NCBI GenBank assembly: GCA_022925895.1 | Contig: JAKSYS010000045.1 | Coordinates: 105,714 to 169,713 of the forward strand | Length of the DNA stretch: 64,000 bases | DNA from: Fragilaria crotonensis | Taxonomy: Eukaryota; Bacillariophyta; Fragilariophyceae; Fragilariales; Fragilariaceae | Direction of reading: 5' to 3' | Notes under the pieces: model-generated | What the model was told of the DNA's origin: nothing | Seen by the model: the letters and a program-made list of their open reading frames with translations, nothing else | The model's database searches: none | Shown here: positions 23,061-32,476 of the stretch, piece after piece | Layout of the letters: each line of letters starts with the position of its first letter | Position numbering within the stretch: the first letter of the stretch is position 1 | Made by a program: the position numbers and the translations under genes

Positions 23061-25020
23061 TTAGAACCCAGTTTTCTGCTTCTTCCTTGTTGCAATTTCT
23101 CCATCAAGGCTGGATTTCTTGACGTTGACGTTTGAAGTCCGTTCGCATGCATCGTCTCGTTTCTCAAGCATCGCTCGTCGCCAATACCATCCCAACCATG
23201 TCGTCGGGCATCCATCCTTGGGAACAGGGCCATCGTCAGGATCAGCATCCTTGATTGTCGGTGCAAATATCTCGTCCTCATCCGAAGGCTCCTTCTCATC
23301 GCCTAAGATTCGTGAGCGCTCCTCATCGGTGTATGCGAATTCCTCCATCTCTTGCATCATCTTCGCCCTCCTACGCCCTGCATTTACAAGGCGTTCCTTT
23401 GCGCAGGTGAAGGTGCCATACAGATGATTGAGCGATCCTTTCCCGGAACCCACAACATTGGTTCCCACACCGTCAGGTCGTGAAAGCGAAGTACAATGCC
23501 GGATTAAACGACCATCCCAGCTGATGGCCGTGCCGTGACGAAGTTTGATGGCAACACCCTCGAAAGCCCTGCCGTCAACCGAAACTCCATGTAGGTTGGG
23601 CATGACAAAATACCAGTTGTCCGCCACACCTGGCATCTCCTCTGTCCAGACACTGAACCCTTGGGATGCATCGTTGCTGTCGAAGTGCGATGCATTCGCA
23701 AGATCAACTGACATGTCGATGGAGCCTCCAACACGATTGCCCTTGACATCACCGGCCATGACAGCAGCAGGTCTTACACCGGCGTCTCCCTCTGTGTCCT
23801 GAATCACAGACAGCACATCAGGGAAGACAACACTTCCAATTCGTGCAAGTGCATGTACAAATCGTCTCGATAGCTGCGAGGAAACCTTCTTCCCGACAGC
23901 ATACTCCGCAAGGGTCATGCCATCAAGCATGACTCTCGTTCCAATCGGATGCATGGCACCAACATCACCCTGGTCTGACCTCGCATGGCCGGCGCGGACG
24001 TGTCTCCTAATGACTGAGTTGTGCATCGTGATCAGGGGCAGCTCTCCAACAAAGTAGGGCCAGCCCTCGTCACCCCAGTACATCTGCTCCAGTTCTGGGG
24101 AGAGGAGGTTTCGCACCATCACAACTGACTTTCGATTCATGTACGTTCCAATCGGTGCGATGTCAACAATGATGTCAACATGAGGGGCAGAAACGCCGTC
24201 GATGACAAGGCAGTCACCAGGAATCTGCTGGTGCAAACAACCTTTAGCATAGTGCCTTCCACCAGGTCTCGCAGACAGTGCAGAAGCCAGTCGTTCGTTG
24301 AAAGCTTGGCCACGATCTGCGTTCGGCCAAGCAGCAATGTTGTGGCCACCAATGACATCGGGCGCCATGCGTGGACCTTCGGGAGTCAGAGCACTGACTC
24401 GCCAAATATACAAGACGTCTCTGAAGCTTTGGAACAATACTTGTCGATACCCTCCAAATCGACACTCGCCCATCGGGGACATGGTAATTCCGTTCTTGGG
24501 CAAGTCGCTTTACATATCCACCGACGCCAAACGAAAATCGACCGTTGTAGGGAGCCACCAGAGCATCCTCTTGAAATCGGAACCAACTTGCATCAAGCTG
24601 GATGTGGGCGTTGTTGCAACCCACCTCCGACCGACGACGCTCACGTGCACAGTAAAAGACGCCAGCACCGGGGAGGAAGGCGACCAATGTTCGATATTTG
24701 AAGTCCACGTCATCCACGAGATCGCCATCACCATACGCTCGCACCATGACAACAGAGTCCGGGTCAGGTTCAGCGACGTCATCGTCATTCCGTGGGGTGA
24801 CAATTCTACGGTTGAGGATGACGTCCATCAGAAAGAATTCCGAAAGGTCGTCGCGCATCCCAGGGCTCGGAAACATCTCATCCATTGAATTGAGCTGACA
24901 TACCCTGTACTGAGGCCCGAAACCCTCCTTAAACCATCGAACAGGAGTTGCACACAAACAACCGTCATCGCCAGCCCTTGCCCTTCCTTTTGTCATTGCC
25001 TCTTGGAATCGATGCTCCAT
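23061..25020 (-). pseudogene. Gene B of M: 2-oxoglutarate/Fe(II) dioxygenase-like protein, one frameshift
   Basis: Reads leftward from about ATG 25020 (start uncertain); the first frame carries to about 24430 and the second to the stop at 23061-23063, some 650 residues. One base separates its stop from gene A's. In the C-terminal half, ANASHFDSNDASQGFSVWTE has the H-x-D pair (codons 23685-23687 and 23679-23681). SWDGRLIRHCTS supplies a distal His (23496-23498) 63 residues later and an Arg nearby, spacing usual for double-stranded beta-helix dioxygenases. TET/JBP-type members oxidise DNA bases and travel with transposons in fungi; whether gene B is of that type cannot be told from sequence alone. 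The tail is Lys/Arg-rich (nuclear signal-like). The N-terminal 400 residues have no domain I know. Confidence 0.55.
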
Positions 25021-25257
25021 CAACTCTCGCCCCCCGAAGGGGGATGCACTTCACGGCAACCCTCAATGCCATTGAGTGAGATGGCAGGAAACTCCGCTCC
25101 GTACGAACTCGTGGCATGCCAAAACCTCCGTCATTCTCTTCATCCACGCCCAACACTCTTGGGTTATTTCCCAGGTTCATCACGCTGGATCTGCAAATTG
25201 AAGTCCGCCCACGTCTTGAAATTCGAATGTTGTCGAAGTTCCTGATCATGCAAAAGT

Positions 25258-25701
25258 ATGTCCAAGCTATATGGCAGGGACAGAACGATGATAATCAGGT
25301 GGAAACAAAAAGATAGATTTGTTGTCGTCAGCTATATGGCAGACCTCAACAAAGCAACTGTTGCTTGTGGTTTTCTTCAAATGGCGGGTGCTTTGCTTTG
25401 TTGTCGTCAGCTATATGGCAGACTTCAACAAAGCAACTGTTGTGAAGTGTTCTTGCTTGTAATTGGTGTTGTGATGTGTTGTTGCAGTGAGGAGGACCTG
25501 AAATCAACAAAACTTGTGTATTTCGCTGAAATACTGAACGACATTTTCGGCGAAGTACAGCCGTGGTACAAAATGTACTACGACTACGTACGAGAAAATC
25601 ACGGGACGCATGGTCAAAATTACTTAGCAAAAGTGTTTTACCTGCTACGTAGTTCCTCAGTACCAAATGTACGGCAGCGAAGAAGGTCCAAAGCATACTA
25701 G
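25258..25701 (+). other. Doubtful 147-codon frame with an internal 46-bp direct repeat
   Basis: An open frame without recognisable domains. Its first half is built on a direct repeat: GTTGTCGTCAGCTATATGGC followed by AGACYTCAACAAAGCAACTGTTG at about 25321 and again at 25399 (period 78). The second half (LVYFAEILNDIFGEVQPWYK) looks more protein-like. It could be a small M gene, a remnant, or subterminal repeat DNA that happens to be open. Confidence 0.3.
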
Positions 25702-26447
25702 GCTATCCGTAAGAAGATAAACGGTTGGACGTATTGCTTATTTATACACATATATGAACACTTTAAGGAGTATAACATTGTGCAACGCATATTCCTCTAA
25801 GTAAAAATATAGGTCCTTTGCAGAGACATGCGAGAGCCTGCCAGTAAACTCGCTGTCGTATATTTGACTGCCTATTCATGTACATACATATGCGTTTAGT
25901 AGCGTATAAGGTATAAACATGTCTTTTAAAGTACAATATGAAAATACAACGGTACACAACGATCATATATATTTTGAACGTAGCTACTTAAGAAATTGTA
26001 TGTTTATCTACGCATCATTCAAACCAAAGCCTTCGCCATTTCACCAATGTATATCTAAATATGCGTTGAACAGTTTATTCTGCATTTGTATATAAGTTTT
26101 AATTTACGATACGTAAATATTAAAGTATATAAGATACATACATATTTGAAACGAACGAACTTTTTCATTCATAGATTATTGTACAACAACACCACCACAG
26201 CATCAGTCCATTCAAAAAGGTCGCCACCACCACTAGAAGTCACCACACCAGTTTGATTACTCTTACTCTTTTTGCCTTCTAGTAAGAAGAAGGCGTTGTT
26301 GCATGCATTGAAACCTGGATTAAAGAACATAGCTTTGTTGTGCCATATAGTGTGACATTGCTGAATTCTGCTACGGTTACCAACCGCTGTCGCATAGCTG
26401 CAGAAGGTAAGGAGGTGAGGATTTGTGTGTTGATATCATTGCGGTGC
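25702..26447. other. AT-rich spacer before gene C
   Basis: Strongly AT-rich with many ATATAT and ACATA stretches, no convincing frame on either strand. The right part is likely the promoter and leader of gene C. An upstream exon cannot be excluded: GAAGGTAAGG at 26403 looks like a splice donor. Confidence 0.4.
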
Positions 26448-28164
26448 ATGATGTCGTCGTCCCCAGTGCGTCAGAGCACAAGATTACTAAGGGGTAATGC
26501 GCAAGGTGCAGCACAAGGGAACGTGAATACTCGGCGGAACCAGGCAAGACCACAACCATATCCTGATGAGTCACCACGTACAGCAGCAGCAAGAGTAACG
26601 CGCAGCAGAGTAGCACCTGGAAACAGTCGGACAACTCCTGTGAGCACTGAAGCGGCGGCATCGGTTTCAACAGCAGTCATACCATCACCAAATACAAGAG
26701 GTGCAGCTGCCAGAGTGGCGGCGGCATCGGTTTCAACAGCAGTCATACCATCACCAAATACAAGAGGTTCAGCTGCCAGAGTGGCGGCGGCGTCGGTTTC
26801 AACAGTCATACCATCACCAAACACAAGAGGTGCAGCTGCTCGTGCCAGTTTGGGTGCTGCTACAGGGATACCAGGTCCATCAGCACCTGATATCCCTGCA
26901 GGAGGCCGGCGTTCCCGTGCTGCTCCACATGCCAGTGCCCGACGTGTTCCTACTACTACTGCTGCGGCTCCAGCACCAGGAGCAGCAGCTGTTGCTACTG
27001 CCCGTGCCTATGCAGGCGTAGGCATAAATGCTGCACCAGCAGCAGTTATGCCTGCAAACCTTGGACAAGATTTTGTTGGTGAGGCGCTTCTTGCTCAACG
27101 AGGGGGTGGAGTTGCTATACAAGGTGGCGGAGCAACAAGGAGGAGGCAAGGCGGACAAGGAGGACAACGCAACACTGTTGCAAGAAGTGCGGATAAGTTT
27201 GCAATTCAAAAGTGTGTGAAGGAATATGTGTTCCCCAAACAAAAGTTTGTGACTGATGGCGACCTAGATTTCAGCAACAACGAAATGTCCATTTGTCGAT
27301 GCATGGCGGCGGTGCTAGATGTAGACAATCGTAATATTGAGAACTGGTGGGAGACTGCAAGGAAAACAGTGAAAGAGTCGATATATAGGCACAGGAACAA
27401 CACAATAAAGAAGATAAAAACAGTATTCCAAGGTAAGATGGTTGCGAGCGTCCATTTCAACCATTTAATTCTGAACTTCTAACCCTGAGTGTGTGCTGCC
27501 TTCTTCTCCTCGATACACAGATATTATACTGCCAAGGAAAGGCAGATTTAATGAAGTCTTTAGCATGGACCGAATCATAGCATTGAGAAATGACGCTTTG
27601 GAGGGTGAAATCTACATGGACTTATTGGACGACTTGCTGAAGACTGTGGTTGGAGCCACCAAATTCAAGGAGAATAGGTGCGAGAAACATCTAAGTGAGT
27701 GGTTCACTGTCACAGATGAGGCATTCCTCCTCTTGTGTCTTGAAAATTACTGGCAACAATGGCATTACGAATGGATGGTTAACAGAAATGGACCGCCCGC
27801 CGACGAACCTGCACCTGAAGTCATTAACCCACGGTACACGGGCAAAACAAGGGGCACCAAGCGAAGTTGGTCAAGGGAAGGAATGGAGCGTTTCAATAAC
27901 CTGGCTGTATTGGTCTATAACGACAGAAGGGAAAGGGGCGAAGAGTTCGATCAGTGGTTCCTTCGGGAAATGATACAATCATACGGTGATCGTAATCGAG
28001 ATGCAGGAAGGGAAAACATCGAGGCAGAAGTTGTCAACGCAGCACCGACAATTGTGTATAATGAATTCAATATGCAGCTCCTGATCGCCCATGCACAGCA
28101 CCAACAACTGCAACCACCAGCTCCTGAAGAAGATGATGTCGACAGAGTTCAAGAAGCCGTGTAG
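26448..28164 (+). CDS. Gene C of M: two-exon protein of unknown function, shared with elements X and Y
   Basis: Exons 26448-27432 and 27521-28164 join in phase (CAA-G|AT-ATT) across an 88-nt intron with AAG|GTAAGA and ACACAG borders, giving about 542 residues. ATG 26451 is an alternative start. The N-terminal 240 residues are Ala/Pro/Thr-rich with a threefold repeat of ASVSTAVIPSPNTRG. The conserved part includes KCVKEYVFPKQKF, then DNRNIENWWETARK, then TVTDEAFLLLCLENYWQQW and KRSWSREGMERFNNL. These blocks recur in order in broken copies at 46338-47316 and 50521-52017. I do not recognise the fold; a DNA-binding or transposase-accessory role is inferred from repeated presence in transposons. 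It is intact, unlike genes A and B. Confidence 0.7.
26646..26840. repeat. Three-copy coding repeat in gene C
   Basis: GCGGCGGCRTCGGTTTCAAC followed by AG(CAG)TCATACCATCACCAAA and YACAAGAGGT occurs three times with a period of about 72-75 bp; the third copy lacks one GCA codon. The copies are nearly identical, so the expansion is recent. Confidence 0.85.
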
Positions 28165-28484
28165 GTTCGTGATACCTGGTAGTAGAACTTTAGAAACAAT
28201 AACGCACAGTACAGCACTGAAACAGATTGCAACCCCCCAGAATTGGTCGTAGCAGCAAGCTGAAACCGAAGAAGAAGTTGTGAATATTTCTCAATCAACT
28301 ATGAATAAAACTGAGTACGACATAACCAATATTTCTCTACATTTTGTACATATTAATTTTGAATTGTAAATAAAAAAGTAGAAACTTGTAAATATAAATA
28401 TAAGAAACATTCGGTAAAACATCACAGAAACATTTACAAAGTCTTGTAAATTAAGATGTACAAATCAGAGATTTGCACTCCCTG
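28165..28484. other. 3' flank of gene C and right end of M
   Basis: AT-rich, with AATAAA-like sequences (GAATAAAAC at 28304, AAATAAAAAAG at 28367) that could serve polyadenylation. The last 40 bases are the right terminal repeat of M. Confidence 0.45.
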
Positions 28485-31400
28485 ATGACAGAGCCCAACG
28501 TCATGGAGATATCCGACAATAGTATACCAATACAAGTGTACAGATATACATTCCAACATCGCACCCGACGATACTTTTTTTGGGTGACTACAAAGGTTGG
28601 GGACTCGCCCTCGCTTCCTACTCAACGAAAGGCATCAGTCTGGGAGCAGGACTCTGTCTTAACGAGGCTTTTGGCGCGTAATTGTTTTCTACCTGATGAG
28701 AGAGAGGCAAAACGGCATAGAGGATCAAATGATGTCGTCGGTGCGCTTATGCTGGACACTTCCAGAACAAGTGTGCCAATTTCTAGGAATACTGACAATG
28801 CAGCTGCTGCTCCTGCTGCAGATGAAACACTAGTGACAACAATTTCTTGCGGTTGGTGGCAGTCTGGCGATGCAAGAAAGCTCTTCGCTCCATGTAAAGA
28901 ACTCTATGGCGATGGATGTGACGTCAAGGCGATTGTGATAGAGAGGATTGAGATTTTGGAATCTGTAAATGGGGGGCCAGCGAATTGGAAGAGTGTTGTT
29001 GATTCCAGATACCAGCATGCGACAGCCCGCACCGCAAGCCAGCAATACTCCGAATCAGACGTCTTCTCTTTGAGATATCGGAGTATGTACCTTGCGTTGG
29101 CACTAAAGCAATTTGTTTTGCACGTGACTGACAACCTGAAGACTCAGTGGACATGGAGACGCTGCCTTCAACATGCGATTGAAACATTGAACGATGTTGG
29201 TATTGAGTTTTATTCCAGCTTCGAAACGTTGGCGAGATGGCATAGAAAGTTTGCTTGCCACCGGTATTTTTTCAACAAAGCATCAGATGGAAGTAAAGCT
29301 GCATGTCCTCCATTCTTTGCGGACAATCCCGACGCCATGGAGGCCTTTAAGAAGCATGGTGTTGCAAACATCAAGGATCTAAGTGTCGAAATGATGTTGG
29401 AATACGTCCATCAGGAGCTGATTCCAAAGCTCATCTTAAAACGACGCGACGAGGGTGGTTTGTTTGATGACAACGGTGACCATGCTTCTGTCGAGGTTGA
29501 CAGCGAGATACTAGGTGTAGCCACTCCAGAAGAAGAACTAGTAGGGAATCATTCAGCACATCAAGCTGCTTTTCTGAAAACGTACGGCCTATCTACTACT
29601 ATCAGTATTGCTACCATGGCAAGATGGATGCATGCCTGTGGATTTCGATATAAACGAAGGGAGAAACACTACTTCGTAGATGGCCACGAAAGGCCTGAAA
29701 CGATTGCGTACCGACCGGTCTTCACCCAGAAGTACCTTGGATACGAAATCCGAGCCCATCGTTGGCTCCAAATCACACTTGAAGAGTCTAACACTCTGAT
29801 CTCTGAGGGAAACCTTGCAGCAAACTGCGGTTTTAACTACCACGCAGCTGACGGTACAGAAATGGTGGAGTATCACGTGGACGCCACATACGCCTTCGAT
29901 AAGAGACTGAATACACCGCCTTTTGGAGGGAACCTCAGCGTACGAAAGCCAATCAATTCCCGACCAGTTGTGTTTGTGGGACAAGATGAAGCAATCTTCA
30001 AACAGTTTCTATTTTTAGCTAAGATGTGGGTCGGCCCCAATGGCGAAAGGGCACTGCTCCCGAAAGATGAAGGGAGCGGTACCATGATATCTACGTTCAT
30101 AAGCCGGGAGCATGGATTGATTCGCGAGGTTGACTCCAAGATTCTAAACGAAGTTAATCTGCAACGCGTGGGACAGCAGTATTCAGATCAGGAAGCAGCA
30201 ATCGAAATCAATGGGAATGCAAACAAGAAGCCACTTACCTTCGACAAGTCTCCTTTCCTCGTCTTCTTTGAGTACGGCGAAAATAAGGAAGGCTACTGGG
30301 CCTACAACAACATGGTCCTTCAATTTGAAGATGCAGTTGACGTTTTGAAGGTCATGCATCCTTCCTTTGACTTTGTCTTTTTATTCGACCATAGTTCCGG
30401 TCATTCCAAACAGCGGCCTGATGGACTCAATCAATTCCGTATGAATCGCTCTTTTGGAGGCAAGGCTGTTCCAAAAATGCGAAGCACAAAGATTCTACAG
30501 GAGGAGGGATTCCTTGGACCGTTTGATCGCAGTGTTGAACCTGGAGACATCCAATCCCTTGTCTTCTCTCCAATGGACGTCGGGCCATTTTGGATGTCTG
30601 ATGTCGAGAGAAACGAGTCTAAAATCGACGTGCATCTCGGAAACACACGTACTGTGCACCTGACAATGCCGGAGCTCATTTTGCAACTCCGAGAAAAGGT
30701 CGATGAAGAAATTTCTCTGGCAGGGAGGAGCATCCGGCAACTACGGAACCTCTGCAAACAGAATGGCCTTGATACAGACAAATCTGTACCTATCGTGCAC
30801 GAACGCAATCGGACCGAACTCGAACTTGATCTGAGAGGCCTAGGAGTGAGCACAAAAGGGAAGAACAAGAGGGAGTTAGTGGAACTTTGTACACATCATC
30901 AAATTGCAGTGTCAAAAAATGTCGAGAAAATTAAGGAAGGATGGGTCGGGAAACCCAAAGGTTTGTTGCAAGTGCTTTGGGAACGAGGTTTGATTGACAC
31001 AGGCATCAATGTGAAGGACTACACTCTTACCGGGAAGAAAGATGCACTTGGCACTGTTGACAACAGTACAAACTTGCGGCATCTCATGGGGATGTGCTCT
31101 GACTTTTTAAATGAGGAGGGCATGATGCAGCACATTGCGAAGAATATTGGTGTCACAGTTTTGCTGACGCCAAAATGCCATGCAGAGCTTGCAGGTGAGG
31201 GAGTTGAGTATCTTTGGGCCTGTGCCAAGGGTGCTTATAGAAACATGAGTCTCCAAGAGAAGAAAGGAAAGGATAACTTCAAGGCTAGCGTTCGCCATTG
31301 TCTGTCAGAGCAAGTGATAACGAAAGTGAGAATACGAAAATTTGCACGACGAGCACGACAGTATCTAATGGCTTACCATGCTATTGATACGCATCAGGTG

Positions 31401-31523
31401 GACCAACAAACACAAATCGATTGCACTGAGTACGGCCCTGTTGCAGTCATGAAGCTCATTGGAGACTTCAAGACTCATCGATCGGCTTTCGATTTCGACT
31501 ACAAGTTCGTCATGTCGATTTGA
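28485..31523 (+). CDS. K2 transposase, main part: large Tc1/mariner-like DDE endonuclease
   Basis: An uninterrupted frame of about 1,012 residues. ATG 28485 is partly created by the right end of M; the original start is 19414, making about 1,086 residues. Residues count from 28485. Asp in FVGQDEAIF (about 500), Asp in FLFDHSSGH (about 640) and Glu in KCHAELAGEGVEYLWACAK (about 900) form the putative triad. A stretch of some 250 residues between the last two includes LRGLGVSTKGKNKRELVELC, like a SAP DNA-binding motif. WMHACGFRYKRREKHYFVDG lies before the core. The protein would bind the TGGCTGG ends of K elements. As it stands it lacks 76 N-terminal residues, which may include part of its DNA-binding region. 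Confidence 0.75.
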   Translation: MTEPNVMEISDNSIPIQVYRYTFQHRTRRYFFWVTTKVGDSPSLPTQRKASVWEQDSVLTRLLARNCFLPDEREAKRHRGSNDVVGALMLDTSRTSVPISRNTDNAAAAPAADETLVTTISCGWWQSGDARKLFAPCKELYGDGCDVKAIVIERIEILESVNGGPANWKSVVDSRYQHATARTASQQYSESDVFSLRYRSMYLALALKQFVLHVTDNLKTQWTWRRCLQHAIETLNDVGIEFYSSFETLARWHRKFACHRYFFNKASDGSKAACPPFFADNPDAMEAFKKHGVANIKDLSVEMMLEYVHQELIPKLILKRRDEGGLFDDNGDHASVEVDSEILGVATPEEELVGNHSAHQAAFLKTYGLSTTISIATMARWMHACGFRYKRREKHYFVDGHERPETIAYRPVFTQKYLGYEIRAHRWLQITLEESNTLISEGNLAANCGFNYHAADGTEMVEYHVDATYAFDKRLNTPPFGGNLSVRKPINSRPVVFVGQDEAIFKQFLFLAKMWVGPNGERALLPKDEGSGTMISTFISREHGLIREVDSKILNEVNLQRVGQQYSDQEAAIEINGNANKKPLTFDKSPFLVFFEYGENKEGYWAYNNMVLQFEDAVDVLKVMHPSFDFVFLFDHSSGHSKQRPDGLNQFRMNRSFGGKAVPKMRSTKILQEEGFLGPFDRSVEPGDIQSLVFSPMDVGPFWMSDVERNESKIDVHLGNTRTVHLTMPELILQLREKVDEEISLAGRSIRQLRNLCKQNGLDTDKSVPIVHERNRTELELDLRGLGVSTKGKNKRELVELCTHHQIAVSKNVEKIKEGWVGKPKGLLQVLWERGLIDTGINVKDYTLTGKKDALGTVDNSTNLRHLMGMCSDFLNEEGMMQHIAKNIGVTVLLTPKCHAELAGEGVEYLWACAKGAYRNMSLQEKKGKDNFKASVRHCLSEQVITKVRIRKFARRARQYLMAYHAIDTHQVDQQTQIDCTEYGPVAVMKLIGDFKTHRSAFDFDYKFVMSI

Positions 31524-31675
31524 GCTTCTATGATAGGATCTTTTTTATGTGTTCAATTCTCTATCCGCACGTCAGGAATTCGGTTTATAGACTATGAACA
31601 GTTGACTACTAAAAAAGTATCATACCAGAGCTACTATGGGCTACCCAAAAGACTATTTTGCTGCGTCCAGCCATA

Positions 31676-32025
31676 ATTATTTTTACCAAATCGAGTCGAG
31701 TCTGGACTCAGTCCAGACTGAGTCCGGACTGAACCAATAAAATAACCCGAGTTATTTTACTACTTCCCTTTAATAACTGCAGTTATTTTTACTACTTCGC
31801 CCGGTATACCGATTACCTCTGGTAGTGCAGTAATGTACTTCGTACCGCGAGTAACAATAACTCAAGGTGCATGACTCTGACTCTGAGGCGTACGCATACT
31901 CTGATCTCGCGGAGCGCGTACGAGTACATGGAGTGTCTGGTATGTACAGTACCAGTACAACTGTACTTGGTGTACTTGATGTAAAGCATGGACGACTAGT
32001 ACAAGTAGTACGTAGTAGTACTTAG
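31676..32025. other. Spacer with a small perfect hairpin
   Basis: GTCTGGACTCAGTCCAGAC near 31704 is a 9-bp stem with a one-base loop, followed by GAGTCCGGACTGA. Related AGTCCGGACT palindromes appear near 36440-36480. The rest is GTAC-rich spacer. No gene. Confidence 0.4.
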
Positions 32026-32346
32026 CAGAGACGGGAATTTCAAACCCAGCCCACCCAAACCCACGGCCCACCCAAACCCATTGGGTTAAGGGTGGGTTTT
32101 GGGTGAGCTCAGGATTTCATGGGTGGGTCTGGGTGGGCCGGCAAATCATAGCAAAAAATGACAGTAGATGTTTGCTACCGGTAGTAGTAGAACCATGTAC
32201 TCCAGTACTCCCTACTGGGTTTGGGTGGGTTTGGGTAGGTCTTGGTAGATCGTATGGGTTCTGGGTGGGTTTGGGCTGGTACTTCCGTGAACGTAGCTTT
32301 ACGTGGGTACCCATGGGTTTGATGTTTTCAGAAATTCCCGTCTCTG
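32026..32346. mobile_element. hAT-type MITE, copy 2
   Basis: 321 bp with the same CAGAGACGGGAATTTC ends as the copy at 18538-18859 but in the opposite orientation, flanked by GTACTTAG at 32018-32025 and 32347-32354. By eye the two copies differ at about ten positions, mostly around CTCCAGTACTCCCTACTGG. Noncoding; rich in TTTGGGTGGG repeats. Confidence 0.95.
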
Positions 32347-32476
32347 GTACTTAGTACCTGGTACTTGTACTCCCAATACAAGGAACAATTAGATGTACTT
32401 CGGGTAGACTGGTACCAGGTACTTGCACTCTTATCCTTGGTGCTATCCTTGGGTTACAATGTTACAATGTTACAAT

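Larger units (their letters stand above)
19644..28484. mobile_element. Element M: three-gene, CACTA/Plavaka-like transposon inserted in K2
   Basis: The left end CAGGGAACGCAAATCTCTGG at 19644 is matched by the reverse complement of the right end, CAGGGAGTGCAAATCTCTGA, ending at 28484. Similarity goes on into TTTATCCATTTTAAT against TTTGTACATCTTAAT. AT flanks both sides (19642-19643, 28485-28486). CAT/ATG symmetry also allows element 19641-28487 with AC. Either way removal restores the K2 frame. Contents: gene A (transposase-like, plus), gene B (dioxygenase-like, minus, tail to tail with A), a doubtful frame at 25258, and gene C (plus). A 2-bp duplication fits the CACTA/EnSpm group but the ends lack CACTA, so the assignment rests on gene A. 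Confidence 0.78.
19219..31673. mobile_element. Element K2: Tc1/mariner-like transposon interrupted by element M
   Basis: The left end at 19219 (TGGCTGGAATCAAATTC) and the reverse complement of the right end at 31673 (TGGCTGGACGCAGC) are flanked by TA (19217-19218, 31674-31675). They keep similarity for about 65 bp, including TTTTGGGTAGC and TCTGGTA in the same order. The termini and the gene are related to K1. The distance from stop codon to right end (150 bp) is like K1 (134 bp). K2 is 12.5 kb only because M (19644-28484) sits inside its transposase gene; without M it is about 3.6 kb, close to K1. Confidence 0.8.

Noticed and set aside
24298-24888. Plus-strand frames of up to 196 codons opposite gene B
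   Set aside because: They are shadows of gene B; the minus-strand frame carries the family-like motifs.
26101-26130. AT-rich stretch as an organellar or viral insertion
   Set aside because: Only base composition supports this; the stretch lies within the ends of element M and between its genes.
19219-31673. A single giant 12.5-kb Tc1/mariner-like element carrying four genes
   Set aside because: Inverted ends and 2-bp flanks around 19644-28484, plus in-frame rejoining of the K transposase, fit a nested insertion better.
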